Shown here one piece after another: positions 8,231 to 16,037 of a stretch of 41,615 nt of DNA. Both the position numbers and the translations under genes were made by a program. The notes under the pieces are model-generated. The model searched no databases. It saw only the letters and a program-made list of their open reading frames with translations, and was not told the DNA's origin. The stretch spans positions 1 to 41,615 of the forward strand of contig CALCQO010000019.1 in assembly GCA_937894675.1 (NCBI GenBank), given 5' to 3'. Numbering within the stretch: the stretch's first letter is position 1; each line of letters opens with the position of its first letter. Origin of the DNA: an uncultured Clostridia bacterium. Lineage in GTDB: Bacteria > Bacillota > Clostridia > Christensenellales > Aristaeellaceae.

Positions 8231-8258
8231 AAAAAAAGCAGCTGTTACGCTGCTTTTT
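8231..8258 (-). terminator. Rho-independent terminator of the ribosomal superoperon
   Basis: On the minus strand, a 10-bp stem AAAAAGCAGC/GCTGCTTTTT with a 6-nt loop is followed by further Ts, 15 nt past the rplQ stop. The A-run on the other side would make it work in both directions, but no plus-strand gene leads into it. Confidence 0.92.
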
Positions 8259-8273
8259 GATGCCCTTTGGGCG

Positions 8274-8783
8274 TTAGATCATTTCGATGATGACCATTTC
8301 CGCTGCGTCGCCGCGACGGGGTCCCAGGCGGGAAATGCGGGTGTAACCGCCATTCGCGCCTTTCTCCTGGTTGCGGGTGCGGTACTTGGGGCCATACTCA
8401 CGGAAAAGCTTTTCCACGACGGGGTGGTTCTTTCCCTTGGTACGCTCCTTGTAATCGCTCTTGCTCTCGTCCTTCTTTTTGGTTTCCTGGAAATCATACA
8501 GGAAAGCCATCATCAGGCGGCGGGCATGCAGCTTGCTGGGCATGTCATTGGTCACTTCCAGGGACACAATCTGCCCTTTTTCATTGTGATATTCTTTCGT
8601 GGCCTGTACGCTGTTGTCATACTCGCGCACAGCCAGGGTAACCATTTTATCCGCGATACGGCGGACTTCCTTGGCGCGGGGTAGGGTGGTCTCAATGCGC
8701 CCGTGCCAGAGCAGGCTGGTAACCTGGTTGCGCAGCAGTGCTTTGCGCTGATCTGCCGGCCTGCCAAGTTTACGTTGTGCCAT
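8274..8783 (-). CDS. rplQ: Large-subunit ribosomal protein L17, extended form
   Basis: L17 binds 23S rRNA near the exit tunnel. The N-terminus (AQRKLGRPADQRKALLRN), the ERIETT-type GRIETTLPRAKEVR segment and the C-terminal GGYTRISRLGPRRGD are diagnostic. At 169 residues it is roughly 50 longer than the Bacillus protein. Extra sequence lies in two places: about 20 residues after MVTLAVREYDN, and a Lys/Glu-rich insert around ETKKKDESKSDYKERTKGK. It follows rpoA by 32 bp, is the last gene of the superoperon, and has AAAGGAGG before its ATG. Confidence 0.97.
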   Translation of the reverse strand: MAQRKLGRPADQRKALLRNQVTSLLWHGRIETTLPRAKEVRRIADKMVTLAVREYDNSVQATKEYHNEKGQIVSLEVTNDMPSKLHARRLMMAFLYDFQETKKKDESKSDYKERTKGKNHPVVEKLFREYGPKYRTRNQEKGANGGYTRISRLGPRRGDAAEMVIIEMI

Positions 8784-8815
8784 GGGGTATTCCTCCTTTG
8801 CCCGGGTCGGGCTGA

Positions 8816-9763
8816 TTATTCGTCGGATTTACGCAGGGACAGACCCAGCAGCGCTAACTTCTGCCCGACTTCTTCCATGCTCTTCTTGCCGAGGTTGCGC
8901 ACCTTCATCATGTCTTCCTGGCTCTTTTGCACCAGTTCGCCCACCGTATTGATGCCGGCACGCTTGAGGCAGTTGAACGCCCGCACGGACAGGTCCAATT
9001 CATCGATGGTCATTTCCATGTTCTTGCCGGCGGAAGCTTCCTCCGGCTCCAGGCTCAGCGGCTGCACCGGTTGGTCTGTCAGCTTGGTGAAAATGGACAG
9101 CTGCTCGGTGAGAATCTTGGCAGCCATGCCGATGGCTTCATCGGGATAAATGCTGCCGTTGGTCCATACTTCCAGAATCAGCTTGTCATAGTCTGTCGTC
9201 TGACCGACACGGGTGTCTTCCACCATGTAATTCATCTTGCGGATGGGGGTATAGATGGAATCAATGGGGATGACGCCGATGGGCATGGGATTTTGCTTGT
9301 TGCGCTCCGCGGGCACATAGCCGCGGCCTTTGTCCAATGTCATCCAGATGTGCAGTTTGGCGCCTTTGCTCAAGGTGGCAATATGCAGATCAGGGTTGAC
9401 GATTTCCACTTCAGAGTCGACACGGATGTCGGAAGCCTTCACCTTGCCGGGGCCCACCGCGCTGATTTCCAGCATTTTGGGTTGGTCGGAAAACAGCTTG
9501 ACGGACAGTTCCTTCAGGTTGAGGATGATCTCCGTGACATCTTCCTTGACGCCGGGGATGGTGGAAAACTCATGCTGCACATCCTCAATGTTGATGCTGG
9601 TGACGGCAGCGCCGGGCAGGGAGCTAAGCAGGACGCGGCGCAGGGCATTGCCCAATGTATGGCCAAAGCCGCGCTCCAGGGGTTCAACAACAAAACGGCC
9701 GTAGTGTTCAGCTTCGTTCTGCACTGTGCGTTCAATACGCGGATTCTCGATTTCTGCAATCAC
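8816..9763 (-). CDS. rpoA: RNA polymerase alpha subunit
   Basis: This 315-residue protein is full length. The N-terminal assembly domain (about 1-230) includes GFGHTLGNALRRVLLSSLPG, the dimerisation and beta-contact region, and GVKEDVTEIILNLK. An acidic linker leads to the C-terminal DNA-binding domain (about 250-315) with LKRAGINTVGELVQ and RNLGKKSMEEV, which contacts UP elements and activators. The start codon is GTG at 9763 with GGAGGAG 8-9 nt upstream. It sits between rpsD and rplQ as in most Firmicutes. Confidence 0.98.
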   Translation of the reverse strand: MIAEIENPRIERTVQNEAEHYGRFVVEPLERGFGHTLGNALRRVLLSSLPGAAVTSINIEDVQHEFSTIPGVKEDVTEIILNLKELSVKLFSDQPKMLEISAVGPGKVKASDIRVDSEVEIVNPDLHIATLSKGAKLHIWMTLDKGRGYVPAERNKQNPMPIGVIPIDSIYTPIRKMNYMVEDTRVGQTTDYDKLILEVWTNGSIYPDEAIGMAAKILTEQLSIFTKLTDQPVQPLSLEPEEASAGKNMEMTIDELDLSVRAFNCLKRAGINTVGELVQKSQEDMMKVRNLGKKSMEEVGQKLALLGLSLRKSDE

Positions 9764-9817
9764 AGCTTATTCTCCTCCAATTTCATCAATCTGTCCAGCA
9801 ATGTATGCAGGATAAGG

Positions 9818-10444
9818 TTAACGGGAGTAGAATTCGACAATCATGTTCTCCTGCAGGCTGAAGTCCACATCATCACGGGCGGGCAGAGCCGACACGGTGG
9901 CGGTGAGCTCATCAGCGTTCAGAGAGAGCCACTTGGGCAGAATACGGGAAGAGCCTTCGCGCACTGCCTTGAAATGCTCCATTTCCTTGCTGCGGGCGCG
10001 CACGGTGATGACATCATCGCTCTTGACTGTGTAGGAGGGGATGTCGACCTTCTTGCCGTTGACGAGGAAGTGGCCGTGGTTAACCAGCTGACGGGCCTGG
10101 GCGCGGGAAGCGGCCATGCCGGCGCGGTACACCACATTGTCCAGCCTGCGTTCCAGCAGCTGGAGCAGGTTTTCGCCGGTGACGCCCTTCATGGTCGTCG
10201 CGCGGTCGTAGGTACGTTTGAACTGCGTCTCCAGGACGCCATAAGCGCGGCGCGCCTTCTGCTTCTCACGAAGCTGGGTGCCGTACTCACTCATTTTTCT
10301 TTGACGGGCCTGGCCATGCTGGCCGGGCGGTGTGGGCCTTTTGCCGACTGCGCACTTCTGGGAGAAGCACTTTTCACCCTTCAGGAAGAGCTTGGTGCCC
10401 TCGCGACGGCATTGACGGCAAGCTGAGCTTGTATATCGTGCCAT
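9818..10444 (-). CDS. rpsD: Small-subunit ribosomal protein S4, zinc-binding form
   Basis: S4 nucleates assembly of the 30S body. The 208-residue protein keeps four N-terminal cysteines (Cys9, Cys12, Cys26, Cys31 in CRQC and CFSQKC), so this is the zinc-binding C+ paralogue. The S4 RNA-binding domain follows (LERRLDNVVYRAGMA and ARQLVNHGHFLVNGKKV). In Firmicutes rpsD is often a separate autoregulated gene; here it lies in the alpha cluster between rpsK and rpoA. Confidence 0.98.
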   Translation of the reverse strand: MARYTSSACRQCRREGTKLFLKGEKCFSQKCAVGKRPTPPGQHGQARQRKMSEYGTQLREKQKARRAYGVLETQFKRTYDRATTMKGVTGENLLQLLERRLDNVVYRAGMAASRAQARQLVNHGHFLVNGKKVDIPSYTVKSDDVITVRARSKEMEHFKAVREGSSRILPKWLSLNADELTATVSALPARDDVDFSLQENMIVEFYSR

Positions 10445-10459
10445 TTGTGGACCTCCTTC

Positions 10460-10858
10460 TTAAACTCTTCTGCGTTTGGGCGGACGGCATCCGTTGTGGG
10501 GAATGGGCGTCACGTCTTTGATCATAGTAACTTCAAGACCGGCAGTCTGCAGCGAGCGGATAGCCGCTTCACGGCCTGAACCGGGGCCTTTGACGTACAC
10601 ATCCACCATGCGCAGACCAAACTCGGTCGCGGCCTTGGCGGCGGTCTCGGCAGCCATCTGCGCCGCGAAGGGCGTAGACTTCTTGTTGCCGCGGAAACCC
10701 ATGCCGCCGGCGCTCGCCCAGCTTAAGGCGTTGCCCACGGTGTCGGTGATGGTAACAATGGTATTGTTGAATGAAGAGCGGATATGCACAACGCCGCGCT
10801 CTACGAGCTTTTTCTCCCGGCGCTTGCGCGAAACCTTCTTCAGGCTAGCTTTTGCCAT
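10460..10858 (-). CDS. rpsK: Small-subunit ribosomal protein S11
   Basis: This 132-residue protein forms part of the platform that lines the mRNA exit. Diagnostic stretches are HIRSSFNNTIVTITDTVGN, GFRGNKKSTPFAAQ, and the terminal IPHNGCRPPKRRRV, which is typical down to the last residue. Length is normal. It lies 43 bp after rpsM and 15 bp before rpsD. Confidence 0.98.
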   Translation of the reverse strand: MAKASLKKVSRKRREKKLVERGVVHIRSSFNNTIVTITDTVGNALSWASAGGMGFRGNKKSTPFAAQMAAETAAKAATEFGLRMVDVYVKGPGSGREAAIRSLQTAGLEVTMIKDVTPIPHNGCRPPKRRRV

Positions 10859-10901
10859 GTAAATTTCCCTCCGTGCCTATTGGCTTATGATGTCAGCGGC
10901 C

Positions 10902-11279
10902 TTACTTGGTTGCCTTCTTGCTTCCGGCGACCTGTTTCTTGGGGCCTTTGCGGGTACGCGCGTTCTGCTTGGTGTTCTGGCCCCTGACGGGCAGGCTGCG
11001 ACGGTGGCGCACGCCACGGTAGCTGCCGATTTCCACCAAACGCTTAATATTGAGCGACACCTCACGGCGCAGGTCACCCTCCACCTTGGTGTGATGCTCG
11101 ATGTAATCACGCAGTTTGCTGATATCGTTTTCGGAGAGGTCCTTCACGCGGATATCAGGGCTGATTTCGGTCTCTGCAAGAATTTTCTTGGAAATCGCAG
11201 GGCCGATACCAAAGATATAGGTCAGTCCAATCTCCACGCGCTTTTCTCTGGGCAGGTCAACACCCGCTATACGTGCCAT
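10902..11279 (-). CDS. rpsM: Small-subunit ribosomal protein S13
   Basis: This 125-residue protein sits in the 30S head and contacts P-site tRNA and S19. It has MARIAGVDLPREKRVEIGLTYI-type N-terminal sequence (split here by length), the HhH-like GIGPAISKKIL, RGVRHRRSLPVRGQNTK and a basic tail. The start is ATG 11279, with GGAGGTG 10 nt upstream. Twelve further codons are open upstream but carry no Shine-Dalgarno sequence. It is the first gene of the ancestral alpha operon and lies behind an unusually long structured gap of 132 bp. Confidence 0.97.
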   Translation of the reverse strand: MARIAGVDLPREKRVEIGLTYIFGIGPAISKKILAETEISPDIRVKDLSENDISKLRDYIEHHTKVEGDLRREVSLNIKRLVEIGSYRGVRHRRSLPVRGQNTKQNARTRKGPKKQVAGSKKATK

Positions 11280-11283
11280 GTGT

Positions 11284-11405
11284 AGGATACACCTCCAAAA
11301 TGATGTGGTTGCAAGCAACCTGTTGCCGGGTGGGAAAGTCCCGGATATGTATGATAAAATCGTATGGACCCGGCCAGGCCGGGCAGCCGCCCATACGATT
11401 TACCA
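11284..11405 (-). promoter_or_regulatory. Structured rpmJ-rpsM intergenic element (candidate attenuator or r-protein site)
   Basis: The minus-strand transcript has an 11-bp perfect outer stem, AAATCGTATGG/CCATACGATTT (arms at 11401-11391 and 11367-11357). The loop contains a GC-rich CCCGG-C-CAG-G-CCGGG hairpin, and the right arm runs into TTTTATC. Further hairpins follow: GGGA-CTT-TCCC within a CCGGG/CCCGG pair, and GGTTGCTTGCAACC just before the rpsM Shine-Dalgarno. The position matches the S4-controlled leader in other bacteria, but I could not match a known structure. Confidence 0.6.
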
Positions 11406-11411
11406 ACGAAT

Positions 11412-11525
11412 TTAGCCCTGCTTCTGCTTGTGCTTGGGATTCTCGCAGATGATCATCACATGACCCTTGCGCTTGATAATCTTGCACTTCTCGCAGATGG
11501 GTTTCACAGACGGACGAACTTTCAT
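11412..11525 (-). CDS. rpmJ: Large-subunit ribosomal protein L36, zinc form
   Basis: This is a complete 37-residue L36 reading MKVRPSVKPICEKCKIIKR and on to a KHKQKQG end. Zinc ligands Cys11, Cys14, Cys27 and His32 are all present, so it is the C+ paralogue. It lies between infA and rpsM, with GGAGGTAGA before the ATG. Confidence 0.97.
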   Translation of the reverse strand: MKVRPSVKPICEKCKIIKRKGHVMIICENPKHKQKQG

Positions 11526-11563
11526 TGGGTCTACCTCCTCAATGGAATGTCTTGACAGAACGC

Positions 11564-11785
11564 TTAGTTTTTGCTGCGCCACGTAATGCGGCCGCGCGTC
11601 AGATCATACGGGGAAAGCTCAATCGTGACTTTGTCTCCTGGGTAGATGCGGATGAAATGCATGCGCATTTTACCGGAGATGTGGGCCATAATGCGGTGTC
11701 CATTGGCCAGTTCAACACTGAACATGGCATTGGGCAATGCTTCTATGACCTTTCCTTCAATTTCAATTACATCCTCTTTGGGCAA
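11564..11785 (-). CDS. infA: Translation initiation factor IF-1
   Basis: This 73-residue OB-fold protein occupies the A site of the 30S subunit during initiation. It shows KEDVIEIEGKVIEALPNAMF, then HISGKMRMHFIRIYPGDKV and the terminal DLTRGRITWR, all close to the family. It starts with a TTG codon at 11785 (GGAGG 8 nt upstream), which suggests modest translation compared with its ribosomal neighbours. Confidence 0.97.
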   Translation of the reverse strand: MPKEDVIEIEGKVIEALPNAMFSVELANGHRIMAHISGKMRMHFIRIYPGDKVTIELSPYDLTRGRITWRSKN

Positions 11786-11808
11786 AAATACAGCCTCCTT
11801 TGGCTCCG

Positions 11809-12084
11809 TCAGGACATGCTACTTGCGATCACGGTCAGAGCTTTGTTGACATCACTGTTCTTCAGTTGGTTTTGCTCAAATAAAGAGAGAATGTCGGGCA
11901 GTTCGTGACCAAGCGGCATCAGGTGTTTTCGACGCTTTTTCTTCATATGGCTGATGGGATGGGTATCCCCGTCGCAAATCATAACAAAATCAGCGTCCAT
12001 CTCGTATAATACCACAAAGAGCCTGCCCTTGTCACGCCCTTTTTGGGATTTTACAACAATTCCTTTCCTGACAGACGGCTTCAA
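11809..12084 (-). CDS. Small KOW-domain RNA-binding protein
   Basis: This is a 91-residue basic protein. The first 50 residues form a KOW-like beta barrel (KGIVVKSQKGRDKGRLFVVL, then FVMICDGDTHPI), followed by a basic KKKRRKHL patch. Proteins of this kind, related to archaeal L14e-type proteins, are typically found between map and infA in Clostridia. The role is unproven but ribosome or RNA association is expected. The start is TTG at 12084, overlapping the map stop (TTGA), so it is coupled to map. Confidence 0.8.
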   Translation of the reverse strand: MKPSVRKGIVVKSQKGRDKGRLFVVLYEMDADFVMICDGDTHPISHMKKKRRKHLMPLGHELPDILSLFEQNQLKNSDVNKALTVIASSMS

Positions 12085-12875
12085 TGGCCTTCTCCTGCAC
12101 TTTGGGAATAATCAGCCCAGGAAAACCCGGGCAATGAGAGGATTTCGGGCAGCCCGTCCCCCACGGCGATGGTATGCTCGTAATGGGAGCAGGCGGAATG
12201 ATCGTGGGTGACGAATGTCCACCCATCATCGAGCATGTTGACCCGGTAATCCCCTTGGGTAATCATGGGTTCGATGGCCAGTGTCATGCCGGACTTAAGC
12301 CGGATGCCGCGGCCTGTTTCGCCAAAGTTGGGTACATTGGGATCCTCATGGGTGTTGCGGCCGATGCCGTGCCCGGTCAGCGCGCGCACCACGCCGTAAC
12401 CATGATTCTCCGCGTGTTTTTGCACAGCGGCGCCGATATCCCCCAGGCGGTTGCCGTTGACAGCTTGCCTGGCCCCTTCAAAGAAGCATTCCTCGGTAAC
12501 CCGGATCAGCTTCTGTTTGTCCGGGGTGATTTCCCCAACCGGTACTGTCAGCGCGCTGTCGGACTGCCAGCCGTCCAGGATGACACCGCAGTCGATGCTC
12601 AGGATGCTGCCTTCCTGCAGAACCACCTTGTCCGAGGGGATGCCGTGGACAACCTGGTCGTCAATGGACGCGCAGATGGTCGCCGGATATCCCTGGTACC
12701 CAAGAAAGGACGGTTCCGCGTGGTTGCGGCGGATAAGCTCCTCCGCGTAGGCGTCCAGCGCCGCGGTGGTCATGCCGGGCTTCACCGCTTCCCGCAGTTT
12801 GCACAGCACTTCATACAGCAGGTGGCCTGCCTTGCGCATCTTCTCAATCTGTTTGTAGTTCTTGACGAAAATCAT
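12081..12875 (-). CDS. map: Methionine aminopeptidase, type I
   Basis: This 264-residue cytosolic dimetal enzyme removes the initiator methionine from nascent chains. Metal ligands are visible: the Asp pair in IDCGVILDGWQSDSA, His in GHGIGRNTHEDP, Glu in AIEPMI and Glu in HYEHTIAV. The body is of normal type I length, with a slightly long C-terminus after GDGLPEIL. ATG 12875 lies 2 bp after the adk stop, and its 3' end overlaps the KOW gene. Confidence 0.97.
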   Translation of the reverse strand: MIFVKNYKQIEKMRKAGHLLYEVLCKLREAVKPGMTTAALDAYAEELIRRNHAEPSFLGYQGYPATICASIDDQVVHGIPSDKVVLQEGSILSIDCGVILDGWQSDSALTVPVGEITPDKQKLIRVTEECFFEGARQAVNGNRLGDIGAAVQKHAENHGYGVVRALTGHGIGRNTHEDPNVPNFGETGRGIRLKSGMTLAIEPMITQGDYRVNMLDDGWTFVTHDHSACSHYEHTIAVGDGLPEILSLPGFSWADYSQSAGEGH

Positions 12876-12877
12876 GC

Positions 12878-13498
12878 CTATTTCAGCACCTTGTCCAGTT
12901 CCCGGCGGTTGTCCTCCACAGAACCGGAGGAGTCGATTTCCCGCAGCAAGCCCTTTTCGCGGTAATAGACAATGAGGGGCGCGGTCTGATCTTCATACAC
13001 CTTCAGGCGGTTGCGGATGGTCGCCTCGCTGTCGTCTACCCGCTGAATCAGCTGGCCGCCGCAGGCGGGGCATTTCTTCTCATCTTCCAGCAGGGAGATG
13101 TGGAAGGTGCCGTTGCAGTCGGGGCAGACACGCCGGCCGGACAGGCGGCGGACAATGACTTCATTGTCCAGCACCAGGGACACCACCATGTCAATCTCGG
13201 CAATCTTTTCCAGGGCGTGCGCCTGGGCTAGGGTGCGGGGGAAGCCGTCGAGGATGTAGCCGTTTTTGCAGTCATCCTGCGCAAGCCGCTCTTCCACCAT
13301 GCCGATAATGACGCTGTCGGGCACCAGTTCCCCCTTGTCCATGTAGGACTGGGCTTCCAGGCCCAGGGCGGTGCCTTTGGCTCTGTGGGCGCGCAGCATG
13401 TCGCCGGTGGAAATCTGCGGGATGCCCGCCTTTTCTACCAGATACATCGCCAGGGTGCCTTTGCCCGATCCGGGAGGGCCTAAGAAAATCAGGTTCAT
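12878..13498 (-). CDS. adk: Adenylate kinase with zinc lid
   Basis: This 206-residue enzyme interconverts ATP + AMP and 2 ADP. The P-loop is GPPGSGKGT at residues 7-15. GYILDGFPRT carries the AMP-site Arg. The lid has a four-cysteine zinc knuckle (CPDC and CPAC), which is the Gram-positive form. It is the standard passenger of this operon between secY and map. A strong inverted repeat lies directly before its ribosome binding site (13511-13545). Confidence 0.98.
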   Translation of the reverse strand: MNLIFLGPPGSGKGTLAMYLVEKAGIPQISTGDMLRAHRAKGTALGLEAQSYMDKGELVPDSVIIGMVEERLAQDDCKNGYILDGFPRTLAQAHALEKIAEIDMVVSLVLDNEVIVRRLSGRRVCPDCNGTFHISLLEDEKKCPACGGQLIQRVDDSEATIRNRLKVYEDQTAPLIVYYREKGLLREIDSSGSVEDNRRELDKVLK

Positions 13499-13510
13499 CT
13501 TTCACCTCAA

Positions 13511-13545
13511 AATCCCACCCCGCCCTTTCAGGCGGGGCTGGGATT
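13511..13545 (-). promoter_or_regulatory. Strong hairpin between secY and adk
   Basis: Fourteen base pairs with one bulged base pair AATCCCA-CCCCGCC with GGCGGGG-c-TGGGATT around a 6-nt loop. In the transcript the right arm runs into TTTTGAGGTGAAAG, so a short U-run and the adk Shine-Dalgarno follow at once. It could be a partial terminator, an RNase processing site or a translation-controlling structure that sets adk and downstream expression apart from secY. Confidence 0.75.
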
Positions 13546-13562
13546 GTTTGCATGCCGGGGGA

Positions 13563-14867
13563 TTACAGGAATCCCTTGTAGTTGCGCATCACCATCTGGG
13601 CTTCCAGCTGGCGTACGGTTTCCATGGATACGCTGACAGCAATCAGCATGGAGGACGCCGCGTAGGGAATCTGCACGCTCTGCCATACATACAGCAGGGA
13701 GGGCACAGTGGCCAGGATGGCCAGGAACAGAGCCGCGAACAGGGTCAGACGCCGGGTCGTACGGGCTAGGAAGTCTGAGGTGTTTTTGCCCGAGCGGATA
13801 CCGGGGATGGTGCCGCCCTGCTGGTTGATGTTCTTGGCGATGTCCTGGGGGTTGAAGCTGATGGATGAGTAGAAGTAGGTGAACGCCAGAATCAGCAGCG
13901 CGGTGGTAATCAGATACAGCGCGCTTGTCTGGTGCATATTGGCCTGCCACCATTTGTAGGCGCCCGAGTCCGTGCCGAACATGGCAATGATGGTGCCCGG
14001 GAAGGCCATGAAGGAATAGGCGAAAATGAGGGGCAGCACGCCGACGCTCATCACCTTGATGGGGATATGCGTGCTCTGGCCGCCGTACATTTTACGGCCC
14101 ACGACCCGCTTGGCGTACTGCACCGGAATGCGGCGCTCGCCCAGGTCGATGAAGGTAACAAAGACGATGATAATCAGGGTGAAGAGAATCAGTATCAGGA
14201 ACTGCACCACGGTAGTGGCGCCCTGCTGCACACCGATCACTTCCAGGAAGGCCGTCAGAATGCCGTTGAAGAGGTTGGAGATGATGCCGGCAAAGATCAG
14301 CAGGGAGATACCGTTGCCAATCCCCTTGGCTGTCACCCTTTCACCAATCCACATGGCAAGGGCGGTACCGCCTGCCATGGTGACACCGATGGACAGGAGG
14401 CCGAAGAAGTTGTTGTACTCAGGTTTTAAGACCTTGGTCTGCTGGGCGATGCCCATGGAAGCGGACTGGAGGCCGGCCACGATGCCGATGGCTTGCAGGA
14501 CTGCCAGCACAACGGTGGTGTAGCGGGTGATCTTGTTGATCTTTTCCTTGCCCTCTTCCCCGCCTTCCTTGCTCAGCCGCTCCAGCGCCGGGATGGCGAT
14601 GGTGAGCAGCTGGATGATGATGCTGGCGTTGATGTAGGGCGTGATGCCCATGGCCATGACAGTCATCTGCTGGAAAGCGTTGCCTGTCATCATGTTGACC
14701 AGGTTGAGCGCGTCAAACTGCTGAGATACTTCCTGTACGACACTGGCATTGATGCCGGGCACCGGAATCATACTGACGAGCCGGTAAACCAGCAGCATGA
14801 AGAAGGTATACAGGAGCTTCTTGCGAATCTCAGGCACCTTCCAGGCATTGCGTAAAGTATCCCACAT
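13563..14867 (-). CDS. secY: Preprotein translocase subunit SecY
   Basis: This 434-residue channel subunit of the Sec translocon has about ten membrane helices. Diagnostic stretches are the N-terminal IRKKLLYTFFMLLVYRL, the plug-region GNAFQQMTVMAMGITPYINASI, and the cytoplasmic loop GERRIPVQYAKR that contacts the ribosome and SecA. It starts 1 bp after the rplO stop. SecE, its partner, is encoded at 41063-41362. Confidence 0.98.
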   Translation of the reverse strand: MWDTLRNAWKVPEIRKKLLYTFFMLLVYRLVSMIPVPGINASVVQEVSQQFDALNLVNMMTGNAFQQMTVMAMGITPYINASIIIQLLTIAIPALERLSKEGGEEGKEKINKITRYTTVVLAVLQAIGIVAGLQSASMGIAQQTKVLKPEYNNFFGLLSIGVTMAGGTALAMWIGERVTAKGIGNGISLLIFAGIISNLFNGILTAFLEVIGVQQGATTVVQFLILILFTLIIIVFVTFIDLGERRIPVQYAKRVVGRKMYGGQSTHIPIKVMSVGVLPLIFAYSFMAFPGTIIAMFGTDSGAYKWWQANMHQTSALYLITTALLILAFTYFYSSISFNPQDIAKNINQQGGTIPGIRSGKNTSDFLARTTRRLTLFAALFLAILATVPSLLYVWQSVQIPYAASSMLIAVSVSMETVRQLEAQMVMRNYKGFL

Positions 14868-14868
14868 G

Positions 14869-15312
14869 TTATACCTCCTCAGCCTTGCCGCCTGCAGCCT
14901 CTATCTTCTCCTTCGCGGAAGCAGTAAATTTGGCAGCCCTGACGGTCAGTTTCTTGGTCAGCTCGCCGCCGCCCAGAATCTTGACGCCTTCGCCAACCTT
15001 TTTAACCAGGCCGGCTTTCTTCAGGGAGTCCACATCAACCACGTCGCCTGTCTCGAATCTTTCTTCCAGGCTGGCCACGTTCACCGTGGCGTATTCCTTG
15101 GAGAAGATGTTGACAAAGCCCATTTTGGGCAGACGGCGCGTCAAAGGCATCTGGCCGCCTTCAAATCCGGGGGCTTTTCCGCCGCCGGAGCGTGCCTTGG
15201 CACCTTTATGACCTTTGCCGGAGGTCTTGCCAAGACCGGATCCTACGCCTCGGCCCAGGCGCTTCGGGGCAGTCGTGGAACCCGCGTTGGGTTTCAACTC
15301 GTGCAATTTCAT
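14869..15312 (-). CDS. rplO: Large-subunit ribosomal protein L15
   Basis: This 147-residue protein has the Gly/Arg-rich N-terminal extension (LGRGVGSGLGKTSGKGHKG) that threads into 23S rRNA. It is followed by GGQMPLTRRLPKMGF and a C-terminal alpha/beta domain ending in AAGGKAEEV. Length and position (rpmD-rplO-secY) are standard. Confidence 0.98.
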   Translation of the reverse strand: MKLHELKPNAGSTTAPKRLGRGVGSGLGKTSGKGHKGAKARSGGGKAPGFEGGQMPLTRRLPKMGFVNIFSKEYATVNVASLEERFETGDVVDVDSLKKAGLVKKVGEGVKILGGGELTKKLTVRAAKFTASAKEKIEAAGGKAEEV

Positions 15313-15325
15313 GAGGGCGTCCTCC

Positions 15326-15508
15326 TTATTCGTTGACTTCTACCACGTCGACCAGGTGCTTAACCACGAAAATCTGTCCGCGGATGGCGGCGTTGTCTTC
15401 CTTGACAACCGTCTGGCCGATTTTGCGAAGGCCCAGGGCCTTCACCGTGTCTATCTGCTTTTGCAGACAGCCGATGGTGGATTTCTTCAATGTGACTTGT
15501 AGTTTCAT
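15326..15508 (-). CDS. rpmD: Large-subunit ribosomal protein L30
   Basis: This 60-residue protein begins KLQVTLKKSTIGCLQKQ and continues KALGLRKIGQTV, the usual L30 signature. It lies between rpsE and rplO, with short gaps on both sides. Confidence 0.96.
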   Translation of the reverse strand: MKLQVTLKKSTIGCLQKQIDTVKALGLRKIGQTVVKEDNAAIRGQIFVVKHLVDVVEVNE

Positions 15509-15519
15509 TTTTCTCCTCC

Positions 15520-16020
15520 TCAGCCCAGGATGTCTTCCACGGTCTTGCCGCGCATCTGGGCAACCTGCTCTGCGGAACGGAGAAGTTTGAGCCCTTCAAC
15601 CGTGGCTTTCACCGTGTTGATGGGGTTGCTGGTGCCAAAGCTCTTGGTGCGGATATCGCGCACGCCGGCCAGTTCCAGCACGGCGCGGGCAGCGCCGCCG
15701 GCAATCACGCCGGCGCCCTCTTCCGCGGGCAGCATGACGACCTTGCTGGTGCCAAAGTAGCCGATGGTCTGGTGCGGAATGGTGGTGCCCACCACCGGCA
15801 CGGTGACCAGGTGCTTCTTGGCGTCTTCCACCGCTTTGCGGATGGCTTCGGGGATTTCCACAGCCTTGCCGGTGCCGGCGCCTACGCGCCCGGCGCCATC
15901 GCCCACAACGACCAGCGCCGCGAAGCGCATGTTGCGGCCGCCCTTAACGGTCTTGGAGACACGGTTGATGGAAACCAGCTTCTCTTTAAATTCGTTATCC
16001 ATTTCTTCTCTGCGAGCCAT
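15520..16020 (-). CDS. rpsE: Small-subunit ribosomal protein S5
   Basis: This 166-residue fidelity protein of the 30S subunit has a double-stranded RNA-binding fold at the N-terminus (LVSINRVSKTVKGGRNMRF, AALVVVGDG-GRVGAGTGKA) and the C-terminal GAGVIAGGAARAVLELAGV segment. Length and order are normal. Confidence 0.98.
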   Translation of the reverse strand: MARREEMDNEFKEKLVSINRVSKTVKGGRNMRFAALVVVGDGAGRVGAGTGKAVEIPEAIRKAVEDAKKHLVTVPVVGTTIPHQTIGYFGTSKVVMLPAEEGAGVIAGGAARAVLELAGVRDIRTKSFGTSNPINTVKATVEGLKLLRSAEQVAQMRGKTVEDILG

Positions 16021-16037
16021 GCGTTTGTTTCCTCCTC

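Noticed and set aside
8927..10426. A 499-codon plus-strand frame opposite rpoA and rpsD
   Set aside because: It lies antisense to two certain genes, and its Gly/His/Val-rich composition is what GC-rich codons give on the other strand.
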